Positions 1 through 7,365 are shown, numbered from the stretch's first letter. The stretch is 49,464 nucleotides of DNA from JAGVWJ01 sp964588555 (GCA_964588555.1 CAZPPT010000009.1:1-49464), one strand, 5' to 3'. Numbers and translations: made by a program. The notes: generated by a model from the letters alone, not told the origin.

Positions 1-834
1 TTCTTCTATGATTACTTTTTGTACCCGATTGCCTCACGCGAAGGATACAACATAGTAAATACGCTCGCATATGCAATAATTGCACTTATCGCACTTTACG
101 GAATCTGGTACTTTTTTAAGCGAAAGAACATAGTCGTAGGCAAGCAGTTTATCTACTCAGTAATCCCGTTTGTGCTTCTTGGCTCAACAATAAGCGCACT
201 TAAGGATTCCATCGCCTCAAGCGAAAACATATTTAGGGCAATAAGCCCCGTACATGAATTCATATTAAATTCGCACATCTATGATTACGGGTACCTGACA
301 GTCACGCCGGGCATCTATCTTTTGACTGCAGCAATTTTATTTCTGTGTATCGGCATCTTATACCGCCTTGGGAAAATGGAGTACCTTATGCACGTAGGGT
401 TTGCGCTTTGGGTTCCGCACATGCTCATCCTATTGCCATTTATGCAGTATGCACTTGATGCACTCCCCATCATAGTACTTGCAGGAGTGCCAGCTATTAT
501 TGCATTAAGATATTTCAAGAATGAAATGTACGCACTTATTGTTGGAAGCCATGCACTTGACGGTGCTGCGACATTCTGGGTGATAGACGTCTTTGGACCG
601 CGGATCGGAAAGGCGTATTTTGAGCAGCATGTCGTAGGGGGTTTTATTGGGGAGCTGTTTGGAACGTTCTTTGCATTTTATTTGGTAAAGGTGCTGATCG
701 CAGGCGTAGTATCCTACACGCTTGCAAAGGAGAAGGAAGAGGAGAATTTCAAGAATTTTGTTGCACTTGCAATTATTATAATGGGCCTTGCACCTGCAGT
801 GCGGAACATATTGCGGATGACGATGGGCGTTTAA
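1..834 (+). CDS. DUF63 family membrane protein (5' end outside window)
   Basis: The reading frame is open from base 1, so the start codon lies upstream of the window; the stop is TAA at 832-834. The visible 277 residues are almost wholly hydrophobic, with about seven or eight predicted membrane segments and a charged KEKEEE stretch near the C-terminus. The N-terminal motif GYNIVNTLAYA and the internal GSHALDGAATFW segment are typical of the archaeal DUF63 family of polytopic membrane proteins. No function is established for that family. A TTG at 19 could be read as a start, but the upstream residues (FFYDYF) already look like DUF63 sequence. The next gene converges on it from the other strand only 3 bases away. 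Confidence 0.85.
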   Translation, partial: FFYDYFLYPIASREGYNIVNTLAYAIIALIALYGIWYFFKRKNIVVGKQFIYSVIPFVLLGSTISALKDSIASSENIFRAISPVHEFILNSHIYDYGYLTVTPGIYLLTAAILFLCIGILYRLGKMEYLMHVGFALWVPHMLILLPFMQYALDALPIIVLAGVPAIIALRYFKNEMYALIVGSHALDGAATFWVIDVFGPRIGKAYFEQHVVGGFIGELFGTFFAFYLVKVLIAGVVSYTLAKEKEEENFKNFVALAIIIMGLAPAVRNILRMTMGV

Positions 835-837
835 CCG

Positions 838-1110
838 CTATTTTTTCCTTCTAAACAGCACGGGATTAGTAAGCTTACCAAGGAAAACCTTTGAACGTTC
901 ATTATGGTAAAAACCGTAGACGAGGAAAAATGCGCCAACAGCAATGCTTATGAGACCGACGTAAAACAGATTGTTGGAAAAATATCCAATAAAGAAAACG
1001 CCTGCAAGGATAATGCTCAGGCCGGTCCGGATATATGCAAGATACGTCCGTTCTTCAGCAAGCTTGGTGCGCTGTATTGCCAATTCTTCAACTAAGGATT
1101 TGGATTCCAT
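838..1110 (-). CDS. DUF202 family small membrane protein
   Basis: A 90-residue protein with the DUF202 signature LAEERTYLAYIRTGLSI near residues 17-33 followed by two membrane segments (about 30-47 and 52-68) and a basic C-terminal tail. DUF202 proteins are small integral membrane proteins of unknown role, related to YidH of bacteria. The conserved polar ERTxLAYxRT patch lies just before the first membrane helix. It converges on the DUF63 gene with a 3-base gap. There is no sign that it shares an operon with the genes on its other side. Confidence 0.85.
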   Translation of the reverse strand: MESKSLVEELAIQRTKLAEERTYLAYIRTGLSIILAGVFFIGYFSNNLFYVGLISIAVGAFFLVYGFYHNERSKVFLGKLTNPVLFRRKK

Positions 1111-1188
1111 AAATTATTTTGAACTACATGATTTAAACACGTATGCTAACGGAGCATATTTTATTTGTTTCCTTCTATATGTTTGTGT

Positions 1189-1368
1189 ATGATACCACAA
1201 CATATTCGACGAATGCGAAAGGAAAGAGAGCCGGTACGGCCAGCGCCATCACCCCACGGAACGGAGATACCGACAAATTTTGCGCCTACGATGCGTGATG
1301 CAAAAAGAGTGCTGCATTCTCAACATGCCCAAAATAAACCCGCGCTCATGCAACCAAAGGAGAAATAA
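1189..1368 (+). CDS. Possible small basic protein, unrecognised
   Basis: A 59-residue frame starting with ATG at 1189 and reading MIPQHIRRMRKERE at its start; Arg-, Pro- and His-rich with no membrane segment. In favour of its being real: an A/T-rich TATA-like element (around 1157-1166) sits about 26 bases upstream, the spacing seen before other leaderless genes in this window. Against it: no family is recognised, codon choice is not clearly coding, and it lies in a gap between a DUF202 gene and a tRNA. The frame also continues upstream to an in-frame ATG-like start at 1165. Treat as a candidate only. Confidence 0.3.
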   Translation: MIPQHIRRMRKEREPVRPAPSPHGTEIPTNFAPTMRDAKRVLHSQHAQNKPALMQPKEK

Positions 1369-1376
1369 GTAAAAAA

Positions 1377-1569
1377 CGCCGAGAGCCGGATTAACAGCTT
1401 TGCTGTTAAATTTTGTGCAACAGCACAAAGCTTTTGAACCGGCAATCCACGAGGGACACGCTATCTGTTTTAATTTTAAAAAGTACAGTTCCAGGCGTGC
1501 GCACTACCGGGTTGCACACTTAACAAGTGGGCAATTTTGACCACGGGTCAAATGTTATGCGATCTCGGC
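1377..1569 (-). tRNA. tRNA-Ser(GGA) interrupted by three introns
   Basis: Read on the minus strand, this folds into a complete class II tRNA once three insertions are removed. Acceptor stem GCCGAGA (1569-1563) pairs perfectly with TCTCGGC (1384-1378); discriminator is G (1377), as in serine tRNAs. U8 is present; D-arm GCAT...GTGC with A14 and GG in the loop; anticodon stem CACGC (1499-1495) pairs with GCGTG (1461-1457), loop CTGGAAA after splicing, anticodon GGA. A 13-base variable arm (1456-1444) holds TCC/GGA. T-stem GCCGG (1443-1439) pairs with CCGGC (1389-1385), loop TTCAAAT. Introns: D-loop, 43 nt (about 1511-1553, boundary ambiguous because AAC occurs at both ends); canonical 37/38 site, 26 nt (1463-1488); T-loop around 59/60, 42 nt (about 1391-1432). 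The mature tRNA is 82 nt; CCA is not encoded, and an oligo-T run follows at once. Splicing itself is inferred from the fold. Confidence 0.88.
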
Positions 1570-1578
1570 ACGTAGTAA

Positions 1579-1620
1579 AATAATATAAGCCATTCTTTTT
1601 AATAGTTAACTTAAAGGAGA
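1579..1620. promoter_or_regulatory. Divergent promoter region for tRNA-Ser and thiI
   Basis: Two A/T-rich TATA-like elements lie here, around 1581-1588 and 1595-1604. The first is about 26 bases before a start point that would give thiI a short leader containing its ribosome site (AAAGGAGA, 1613-1620). The second, read on the minus strand, is about 26 bases before the first base of the tRNA. The assignment rests on spacing only. Confidence 0.45.
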
Positions 1621-1628
1621 ATGATGCC

Positions 1629-2774
1629 ATGAATCACATTATCACAACCCGCTACGGTGAAATAGCGCTTAAGGGTGAGAACCGCGCCGATTTTGAGCGC
1701 ATGCTTATTAGGAATATAAAAAAGGCGCTCGAAGGCGAAGAATATGAAAAAATTGAACTGACGCAGATGCGCATACTTATTTATTTGGGTCCAGATGCAC
1801 ATGCAGAACGAATCGCCCAAAAACTAAAGGCCGTATTCGGGATAGACTGGTTTGGGGTCGGAATACAGTGCGAGCGGGACGTTGAAGCGATCAAAAGGAC
1901 GGTCGCAGAGCACATGGGAAATGACATATCAAAAACAATCAAGGTGGAAACAAACCGGGCGGACAAACGATTCAAACTTACCTCGATGGAAGTTGACCGG
2001 GAGGTGGGCACAGTACTCTATGAGGCAGGGTTCAAGATCAGCCTAAAAAATCCCCAAAGAACGGTATATGTCGAAATATTAAATGAAAGCGCAAACGTGT
2101 TTTTTGATAAGGTCAAGGGGGCAGGGGGCCTCCCCGTAGGCACAAGCGGCAAGGTATTATGCCTTATGTCAGGGGGGATAGACTCGCCGGTTGCGGCATG
2201 GTCAATGATGAAGCGGGGGTGCATTGTCGACTACCTCCACATACACCCATTTGGAAAGAATGAATCGGTGGAAGAATCAAAAATACCAAAAATAATTGAC
2301 GTGCTTGATACGTACTCGCAACGTAAGTCAAAATTATTCCTTGTCCCGCATGGCGAGTTTTACAAGAAGACGTTTTCGATGAACACTCGAAGCGAGCTTG
2401 TTTTGTTTAGGCGTTTTATTTTGCGACTTGCAAATGAGATCGCAAAAAAAGAAGGCTATCTTGGAATTGTAACTGGCGACAACATAGCGCAGGTTGCATC
2501 ACAAACGCTTGAAAACTTATACGCGACAAATACGGCAAGCGAGCTGCCGGTGTACCGGCCGCTTCTTACCTATAACAAGTCCGAGATAATCGAGAACGCG
2601 CGGGCCATCGGCACATATGAGCTTTCGCTTCAGGAGTACAAGGACTGCTGTTCGCTTGTTGCGATGAAGCACCCTACGACGCGCGCAAAGAAGGAAGAGG
2701 TGGAGTCGATAGAAAAGGAGATCGAAATCGAAGGGGTCGTAATGCGAGCGGTAGCACAGGCTACGATTATCTAG
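1629..2774 (+). CDS. thiI: tRNA 4-thiouridine synthetase ThiI (no rhodanese domain)
   Basis: A 381-residue ThiI. The N-terminal ferredoxin-like and THUMP region (about 1-165) binds tRNA; the PP-loop ATP pyrophosphatase motif SGGIDSP is at residues 181-187, and a D-C-C-S motif (339-342) near the C-terminus carries the cysteine expected in the catalytic domain. ThiI adenylates U8 of tRNA and replaces its oxygen with sulfur; in some organisms it also helps make thiazole. The C-terminal rhodanese domain of the E. coli enzyme is absent, as in most archaea. The start is ATG 1629, with AAAGGAGA 8 bases upstream. It is divergent from a serine tRNA whose U8 is a plausible substrate, and its last 8 bases overlap the end of cbf5 on the other strand. 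Confidence 0.93.
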   Translation: MNHIITTRYGEIALKGENRADFERMLIRNIKKALEGEEYEKIELTQMRILIYLGPDAHAERIAQKLKAVFGIDWFGVGIQCERDVEAIKRTVAEHMGNDISKTIKVETNRADKRFKLTSMEVDREVGTVLYEAGFKISLKNPQRTVYVEILNESANVFFDKVKGAGGLPVGTSGKVLCLMSGGIDSPVAAWSMMKRGCIVDYLHIHPFGKNESVEESKIPKIIDVLDTYSQRKSKLFLVPHGEFYKKTFSMNTRSELVLFRRFILRLANEIAKKEGYLGIVTGDNIAQVASQTLENLYATNTASELPVYRPLLTYNKSEIIENARAIGTYELSLQEYKDCCSLVAMKHPTTRAKKEEVESIEKEIEIEGVVMRAVAQATII

Positions 2775-3639
2775 CTGCATGAATACGTTCCAATTTTACC
2801 GCAATCCCGCGCCTTGCCTGTTTTAATGAGCTACTATCGGCAGCCGCCCTTCCGACACCGATAAATAAACCGCTTTCCGTATAGAGTGAAACAAGCGCGT
2901 CACGCTTAATTGAATCTGGAACGTGCAAAACTGCCGGAACCATTATCTGCGCACCATTCAATATTGAAGGTACGGCATTCTCCTTGATAACGACGCAGGG
3001 GTATGACATAAAGCCTTCTGGCTTATGGAGCATGCCTTGAAGGAGCGAAGGGTCATGTTTATGCTTCCAAAGCCAAAGTGCATCGATCAAATCATAAATG
3101 GTAACTGCCTTGTCCTCCCTTATTTCACCTACTGCAGTCCTCCTTAGCTCCTCCATCCGGGCACCGCCGCATAATTTTCCGATATCTTCGCAAAGAACCC
3201 GGATATACGTTCCCGCGTCGACTTTTGTTTCAAACAACACCAATCGCGGGTTTTCCGCACTTTGTTCGATAAATTTGAGATAATAGACGCGACGCTTTCG
3301 CCGAATTTTACGGACCGCACTCTTTTTTGGCGGAGTCTGCTCAATCTCGCCGACAAATTTTTTAAATAAATTTTCGATTTCCCCTCGCCTTAATATCCGC
3401 TTAAATTTGATTATTCCGACATACACCTTGTCTTTTGGCGCAATATAAGTAAGTAATTTGGTTGCCCTGCCAAGTGCAATGGGCAATACGCCGCTTACCT
3501 GCGGGTCAAGCGTTCCTGCATGCCCTGCGCGGGTGGCGCCAGTAAGCTTTTTTACCCATGTCGTGAGCTCGTGGCTGATTATCTTGGGTGGTTTGTTGAG
3601 TATAATGACTGAATTGGTGAAATCAGGCTGAAAAACCAT
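2767..3639 (-). CDS. cbf5: tRNA/rRNA pseudouridine synthase Cbf5 (dyskerin homologue)
   Basis: Catalytic subunit of the archaeal H/ACA ribonucleoprotein, which makes pseudouridine in rRNA and also Psi55 in tRNA. With the start at 3639 the protein has 290 residues; the TruB-family catalytic motif GHAGTLDP is at about 40-47 (Asp45 catalytic). It is followed by the conserved GVLPIALGRATKL, the AGTYIRVLCEDIG segment near 160 and a C-terminal PUA domain (about 215-290) for the H/ACA RNA. The frame is open upstream to 3693, but the extra 18 residues are hydrophobic and unlike the family, so the internal Met is chosen. It ends the DUF106-cmk-rpl14e-cbf5 cluster. This gene order is classic for archaea, although the usual rpl34e is not seen here. 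Confidence 0.93.
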   Translation of the reverse strand: MVFQPDFTNSVIILNKPPKIISHELTTWVKKLTGATRAGHAGTLDPQVSGVLPIALGRATKLLTYIAPKDKVYVGIIKFKRILRRGEIENLFKKFVGEIEQTPPKKSAVRKIRRKRRVYYLKFIEQSAENPRLVLFETKVDAGTYIRVLCEDIGKLCGGARMEELRRTAVGEIREDKAVTIYDLIDALWLWKHKHDPSLLQGMLHKPEGFMSYPCVVIKENAVPSILNGAQIMVPAVLHVPDSIKRDALVSLYTESGLFIGVGRAAADSSSLKQARRGIAVKLERIHAAR

Positions 3640-3704
3640 AAGGGATTCATGGCAAGAAAGGATTATAAGAAGAGGCCATATACTGAAAAACAAAATAAAA
3701 AGAA

Positions 3705-3878
3705 TTACTTTTCCTCCTTTGGCTTAAGGTGGAGGATTGAAAATTTCCGCTCCTTGCCCTTTGGCATTTTTGCCATGACAAAATTCTTGTCAAGCGCCTT
3801 TGTGAGCGTGACTTCCTGGCCAGCCCGCCTTCCGGCAGTAACGACCCAGACGCTTCCTTCCTTTGTTAGATTGCCCAT
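3705..3878 (-). CDS. rpl14e: Large ribosomal subunit protein L14e
   Basis: A 57-residue KOW/SH3-like protein. The core GSVWVVTAGRRAGQEV and the later DKNFVM and ILHLKP segments match archaeal L14e. It is shorter than the usual 75-95 residues, so it is close to a bare domain. The start is set at ATG 3878: AAAGGTGA lies 5 bases upstream, whereas the in-frame GTG at 3887 is inside that ribosome-binding sequence. The stop codon of cmk (TGA, 3884-3886) is embedded in the same ribosome site, so the two genes are probably coupled in translation. Confidence 0.85.
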   Translation of the reverse strand: MGNLTKEGSVWVVTAGRRAGQEVTLTKALDKNFVMAKMPKGKERKFSILHLKPKEEK

Positions 3879-3883
3879 TAGAT

Positions 3884-4402
3884 TCACCTTTTTGATTTTT
3901 TTATTTCAATAGCATTTAATGCAAGCGCATGGACTTCGTCCTTTGAAAAGTTTGCGCTGTTGATTGATATGTCAAAGTTGCTTGTATCGTAAATGTCAAT
4001 GCCATAGATTTTTTTATATCTTGCCCTATTTTGTTCATCTCGTTCCTTAATGTGTTTCTCTGCTTCCTGAACTGAGATGTTATCTCGTTTGGCTACACGC
4101 TCGGCACGAACGGTGAGAGGTGCAAAAGCATATATGCGAATATCTGCGTTAAGCATCCACGGGCCAAGCCACGTGGTAACAATGCAGTCGCCCCGCGCTT
4201 GTCGTCGCAACTCATCGTCAAATTTTTTATCAATTGTCGGATCGCGTGCCGCCTTCTCCTGAAACTCCATAAGCGAGATACCTTCTTGCTCTGCCAAATC
4301 CTTAAATGTCGGGCAGACAAGCTTAAAGCCAAGTGAACGGACAAGCGATTCCCCAAGCGTGTTCTTACCGCTTCCGGAAAGTCCGCTGATTGCTATGATC
4401 AT
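3884..4402 (-). CDS. cmk: Cytidylate kinase (archaeal type)
   Basis: A 172-residue P-loop kinase that phosphorylates CMP and dCMP with ATP. The Walker A loop is GLSGSGKNT at residues 7-15 (Asn replaces the more usual Thr/Ser before the last Thr). The LID-like region with paired Arg residues lies around 105-135 (RAERVAKRDN...RDEQNRARY), and the DISINS segment near 150 matches archaeal CMP kinases. The start ATG overlaps the stop of the upstream DUF106 gene as ATGA (4399-4402), and its own stop lies in the ribosome site of rpl14e. The four genes therefore very probably form one operon. Confidence 0.92.
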   Translation of the reverse strand: MIIAISGLSGSGKNTLGESLVRSLGFKLVCPTFKDLAEQEGISLMEFQEKAARDPTIDKKFDDELRRQARGDCIVTTWLGPWMLNADIRIYAFAPLTVRAERVAKRDNISVQEAEKHIKERDEQNRARYKKIYGIDIYDTSNFDISINSANFSKDEVHALALNAIEIKKSKR

Positions 4403-5196
4403 TTTTTCTCCCCCGTTTTCTGGATGCGTCGTATCATACCGATAATAAACGAGATAATAAGCCCAAGCACAAAGACAAGGGATACGAATACGCCCGAAGC
4501 GGTCCGAATGCGGGCAGTATTCATTATGGGGATGACAAACGGGAGGTCGAGATGCGAGGATGTCCCAAGGTCAAACGTGGCCTTGACAGAGGTTGCCTTT
4601 TCTGGAACGACAGTAATGACAACCGTTTCTCCCGGCTGGTACATTCGCTTGTCGGTTGAAGCATTAAGCTGACCGATGCGGTTTGGCACTTCACCATTGT
4701 CACCAACGAAAAAATAGATCGTGCTTTCCGAGGTTTGCGCCTCGCCGTCAAATGCCTGTACCTTTACGCTCCATTCGCCAAGGTTGGCTACATTCTCATA
4801 ACAGGCGCTATATACGCCGTCAAGGGCACGGTCGCATCCGACGCCATCATCACGCAAGGAAATGACAACGTCATCACGACTGGTAGCGTCAAAACTAGTA
4901 ATTGCCCAGGAAAATGCAAGAAAGAGGCCAATGATGACTGCAAAAAGCTTAAGCTGACCAAACATCATCTTCTGCATTTTTGGCAGGAGGTCAAGTTGCT
5001 TCTTATTTAACTCGTCCATCCGGCGCTGGTCATTTCGTTCCTTTGCTTTTTTGAGCTCGTCTGAAATGTTCTTTGACTCCTGCTGTATTTCAAGCGTTAG
5101 CTTACGGTCCATAAGCCGTTCCTGAGCAAAGCGGCTTGTAACAGAAAAAACAAGTGCTGCAAGAAAAATAATACCTAAATACAATTGATATTCCAT
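4399..5196 (-). CDS. DUF106 family membrane protein (EMC3/YidC-like insertase homologue)
   Basis: A 265-residue member of the archaeal DUF106 family, regarded as a relative of EMC3, TMCO1 and YidC/Oxa1 that helps insert proteins into the membrane. One membrane helix is at the N-terminus (4-22), followed by a cytoplasmic charged coiled-coil hairpin (about 25-75, with KKQLDLLPKMQKMMFGQLK before helix two). The second helix is at about 83-101 and the last at about 233-255. The extracellular stretch between helices two and three, near 125 residues with two Cys, is longer than in many homologues. It precedes cmk with an ATGA overlap. The secY and adkA genes that normally accompany it are at 29-32 kb instead. 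Confidence 0.85.
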   Translation of the reverse strand: MEYQLYLGIIFLAALVFSVTSRFAQERLMDRKLTLEIQQESKNISDELKKAKERNDQRRMDELNKKQLDLLPKMQKMMFGQLKLFAVIIGLFLAFSWAITSFDATSRDDVVISLRDDGVGCDRALDGVYSACYENVANLGEWSVKVQAFDGEAQTSESTIYFFVGDNGEVPNRIGQLNASTDKRMYQPGETVVITVVPEKATSVKATFDLGTSSHLDLPFVIPIMNTARIRTASGVFVSLVFVLGLIISFIIGMIRRIQKTGEKK

Positions 5197-5246
5197 AAAT
5201 AAATTGAGGTACGAATGTTTTTAATTATTGGGGAAATACTTTTTCT

Positions 5247-5930
5247 ATGGGTAACGATGGTGAGAGGTCAAAAAATGAGGTTGGCGCCTTCAATACTATT
5301 GCACAGTTCAGAAAACCCCTCCATTACGCCGCGATAGGGTGCGCGGGCATGGGGATTATCCTCACAATAGGACTGATAGTCGTCCTCTTCATCATCATAG
5401 GGACAATCGAGACTCCCGCGCTTGAACAGGTCGGAGAAATGCAAAAAATGCTTGAAGATGGGGAACATGTGGTGGGCGAAATAGACAGGCAGCTTGCATC
5501 TGTCAATACGACCCTCCAGGCAGTTGAAACAAGCATCACGTCCGCGCAAGCATCGTTCAAAAGCACAGGTACCGCTATCCGCGGGCTTGGTGAGGAGCTT
5601 GAAGGGATCCCCCTCCTTGGCCTTGGCGAATACGGTGCGCAACTGAAGGCAGCAGGTGCTGACCTTGAGAAAACTGCCGCAGACCTTGAAACGATCGGCC
5701 CGGCAATTGCACAAAACCAGGAGAACCTTTTTGCGCTGCGCGCTGAAATTAATGACGTAAAGCATACGCTTGCAAGGGAGAAAAATGAGGTAGGGTATGT
5801 GAAAAATTCAATAGAGAGTACATTTCTTTACAGCAGGATAGGAGTTATCCTGTTTGGGGCCATGATGATACTATTATATGTCGGCATTCTTGCACTTGCC
5901 ATAACTGGCCTTGGGAATGGCGGGACATAA
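5247..5930 (+). CDS. Two-helix membrane protein with long coiled coil, unrecognised
   Basis: A 227-residue protein with a membrane segment at about 28-52, a long extracellular or cytoplasmic coiled-coil region rich in Ala, Glu and Leu (about 60-190) and a second membrane segment at about 196-220. The coiled coil holds repeated TSITSAQASFKSTG-like and AAGADLEKTAADLE-like heptads. The overall plan resembles bacterial proteins that tie a coiled coil to the membrane at both ends. No family was recognised. It is divergent from the DUF106 operon, 50 bases apart, so the two promoters share the gap. Confidence 0.7.
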   Translation: MGNDGERSKNEVGAFNTIAQFRKPLHYAAIGCAGMGIILTIGLIVVLFIIIGTIETPALEQVGEMQKMLEDGEHVVGEIDRQLASVNTTLQAVETSITSAQASFKSTGTAIRGLGEELEGIPLLGLGEYGAQLKAAGADLEKTAADLETIGPAIAQNQENLFALRAEINDVKHTLAREKNEVGYVKNSIESTFLYSRIGVILFGAMMILLYVGILALAITGLGNGGT

Positions 5931-5965
5931 TTAGAACATATATGTCCGGTCAGCTGTGCAATCTA

Positions 5966-6940
5966 TTAGAGGATAAACTCCGCAAGCAAGGACAATATAT
6001 ATAAGCCGATCAATACTGACCCTTCTCGCCTACCCATTTTTCCCTTAAGCAAAAATATGAATGAAACCAGTGTTACTAGCATGAGGGCCGGAACCGTAAC
6101 GAGTCCGAAATTTGCGGGCAATTGTATCGGTTGTGCAATTGCTATTACCCCCAGCGTAAAAAAAAGAGTGAATATGTTGGAACCTATGGATTGGGATACT
6201 GCCAGCTCGTCAAACCCTTTTCTTGCAGCCTGAGCCGCTACGATGAGATTTGGCAGGCTTGGACCAAGGGCGCCCAAAGTAATGCCTAATAATATGTCAG
6301 ATATGTTTAATACTGCCCCAAGCTCGATTAACCCCCTTGTAAACAATTCAGAACCGACAATAAGCAAGGCTCCGCCGATAATAAAAATATAAAAACCGTT
6401 TTTGATTGTGGCAAAATCATGCACCTTTCCAAAGGCAATTAAGGTTTTTGAGATTGCCTCTACCTCTTTTTTCTTTTCCTTGTTTGCAAGCTGTTTCTCC
6501 TGGGAATATACGTTTATTATATATGGGATGAAAAGCAGCACAAATATCACCCCGTCCATTGCAGTTATTTCCAGATCTTCCAGTGCAACCAGTGAAACGA
6601 CTATCGTTGCTATTAGCATGAACACCCCATCGCGCGTAACCACGTGTTTTGGTATCCGTATGGGCTTGAGAAAAGCAGTGATGCCAAGGACAAGGCCAAG
6701 ATTGACGATTACTGAACCAAGGCTTACGCCGATACTTATTTGTCCATGATTCTTGAATAGGGCGGATAATGCAACCAAAAGTTCTGGGAGGCTCAACATC
6801 ACTGAGAGTAGTATAAGCCCGATTGCTATGTTCGTAGTTCCAAGTTTGCTTGCCACGCTGTTAGAGGAGTCGGTTACCCATTCTGAACCCTTAAGGAGGA
6901 GATATGCGCCGACTAGCAACAGACCAATTGACCATACCAT
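5966..6940 (-). CDS. Sodium/calcium exchanger family antiporter (CaCA)
   Basis: A 324-residue membrane protein of about ten helices with the internal two-fold repeat of the CaCA superfamily. The first alpha repeat reads SLPELLVALSALF (about 50-62) and then SLGSVIVNLGLVLG. The second reads LGALGPSLPNLIVAAQAA (about 219-236), then SQSIGSNIFTLFFTLG. The acidic Glu expected in repeat one is present (LPEL), but in the second repeat an Asn takes its place (LPNL), as in some YrbG-like and cation/proton members. Ion specificity cannot be read from sequence. A charged cytoplasmic loop of about 15 residues separates the two halves. It stands alone with its promoter in the long gap upstream. Confidence 0.85.
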   Translation of the reverse strand: MVWSIGLLLVGAYLLLKGSEWVTDSSNSVASKLGTTNIAIGLILLSVMLSLPELLVALSALFKNHGQISIGVSLGSVIVNLGLVLGITAFLKPIRIPKHVVTRDGVFMLIATIVVSLVALEDLEITAMDGVIFVLLFIPYIINVYSQEKQLANKEKKKEVEAISKTLIAFGKVHDFATIKNGFYIFIIGGALLIVGSELFTRGLIELGAVLNISDILLGITLGALGPSLPNLIVAAQAARKGFDELAVSQSIGSNIFTLFFTLGVIAIAQPIQLPANFGLVTVPALMLVTLVSFIFLLKGKMGRREGSVLIGLYILSLLAEFIL

Positions 6941-7365
6941 TAATTTGTTTACGCAATGAAATTAAAGAGTTTATTGTTTTTACATTCCATTGCCAAAGTT
7001 TTCCTCACCCCCCCGGCTGTAAGAAATGCAAGCCTGGCGGGCGGCACTTCCCTTGAGCAAGACGGGCGGGACTGTCGAATTAAAGTGTCCGCTAATTAAA
7101 AATAGGTGGGTTCGGGAAGCATTTGGAGAAAACGTGAGAAGCAAGAAAGAGGAGACCATAGCACAGGAGTTTACCGTAAAGATATGAACCTACAACGCGC
7201 TCGCCGCGCTCGGGCGGGGTGTCGATATTTTTGTTTATTTTTACCCGCGTTCAAGCGAGTTAACGGACAGCGTACTGTCAAAGGGAGAATGAATACCTTT
7301 TTAAATCCTTATGAGTACATATTGATAACTTTTAATTTTTCAATAATCTACTAGGTGAAATACTA
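6941..7365. other. 425-bp gap without a convincing gene; possible structured RNA
   Basis: Holds the promoters of the antiporter (minus) and of rps12 (plus). Between them lie G/C-rich blocks unlike the neighbours: two near-direct repeats around 7028-7070 (GCAAG...GGGCGG), an 8-bp helix pairing GTGGGTTC (7107-7114) with GAACCTAC (about 7186-7193) across a purine-rich loop, a G/C-rich stem region at 7195-7220 and a hairpin GACAG/CTGTC at 7266-7279. The hallmarks of RNase P RNA, SRP RNA, 5S rRNA or tRNA were looked for and not found. A GTG-initiated frame of 82 codons at 7106-7354 has no ribosome site and no coding character. Confidence 0.35.
7297..7306 (+). promoter_or_regulatory. TATA box of the rps12-rps7 operon
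   Basis: CTTTTTAAAT lies about 26 bases before a predicted start near 7328, which would give a leader of about 38 bases carrying the ribosome site AGGTGA (7353-7358) in front of the rps12 ATG. Assigned by composition and spacing. Confidence 0.5.

Noticed and set aside
1378..1569. Plus-strand structured RNA (many hairpins with 3-base loops) upstream of thiI
   Set aside because: The hairpins are the mirror of the minus-strand tRNA stems and intron hairpins; the minus-strand reading explains all of them and gives a complete tRNA.
1378..1620. TPP riboswitch for thiI
   Set aside because: No CTGAGA or GCGAAC-like conserved core on the plus strand; the interval is taken up by the tRNA.
2767..3693. 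Longer cbf5 with start at 3693
   Set aside because: The extra 18 residues are hydrophobic and unlike the family; an internal Met at 3639 gives the expected N-terminus.
6990..7220. RNase P or SRP RNA in the gap upstream of rps12
   Set aside because: GAGGAAAACTTTGG on the minus strand and CTGTAAG on the plus strand recall parts of these RNAs, but the other conserved regions (P4 partner strand, helix 8 GGAA/AGCA) are absent.
7106..7354. 82-codon frame upstream of rps12
   Set aside because: GTG start, no ribosome site, crosses the rps12 promoter, and its composition is not coding-like.
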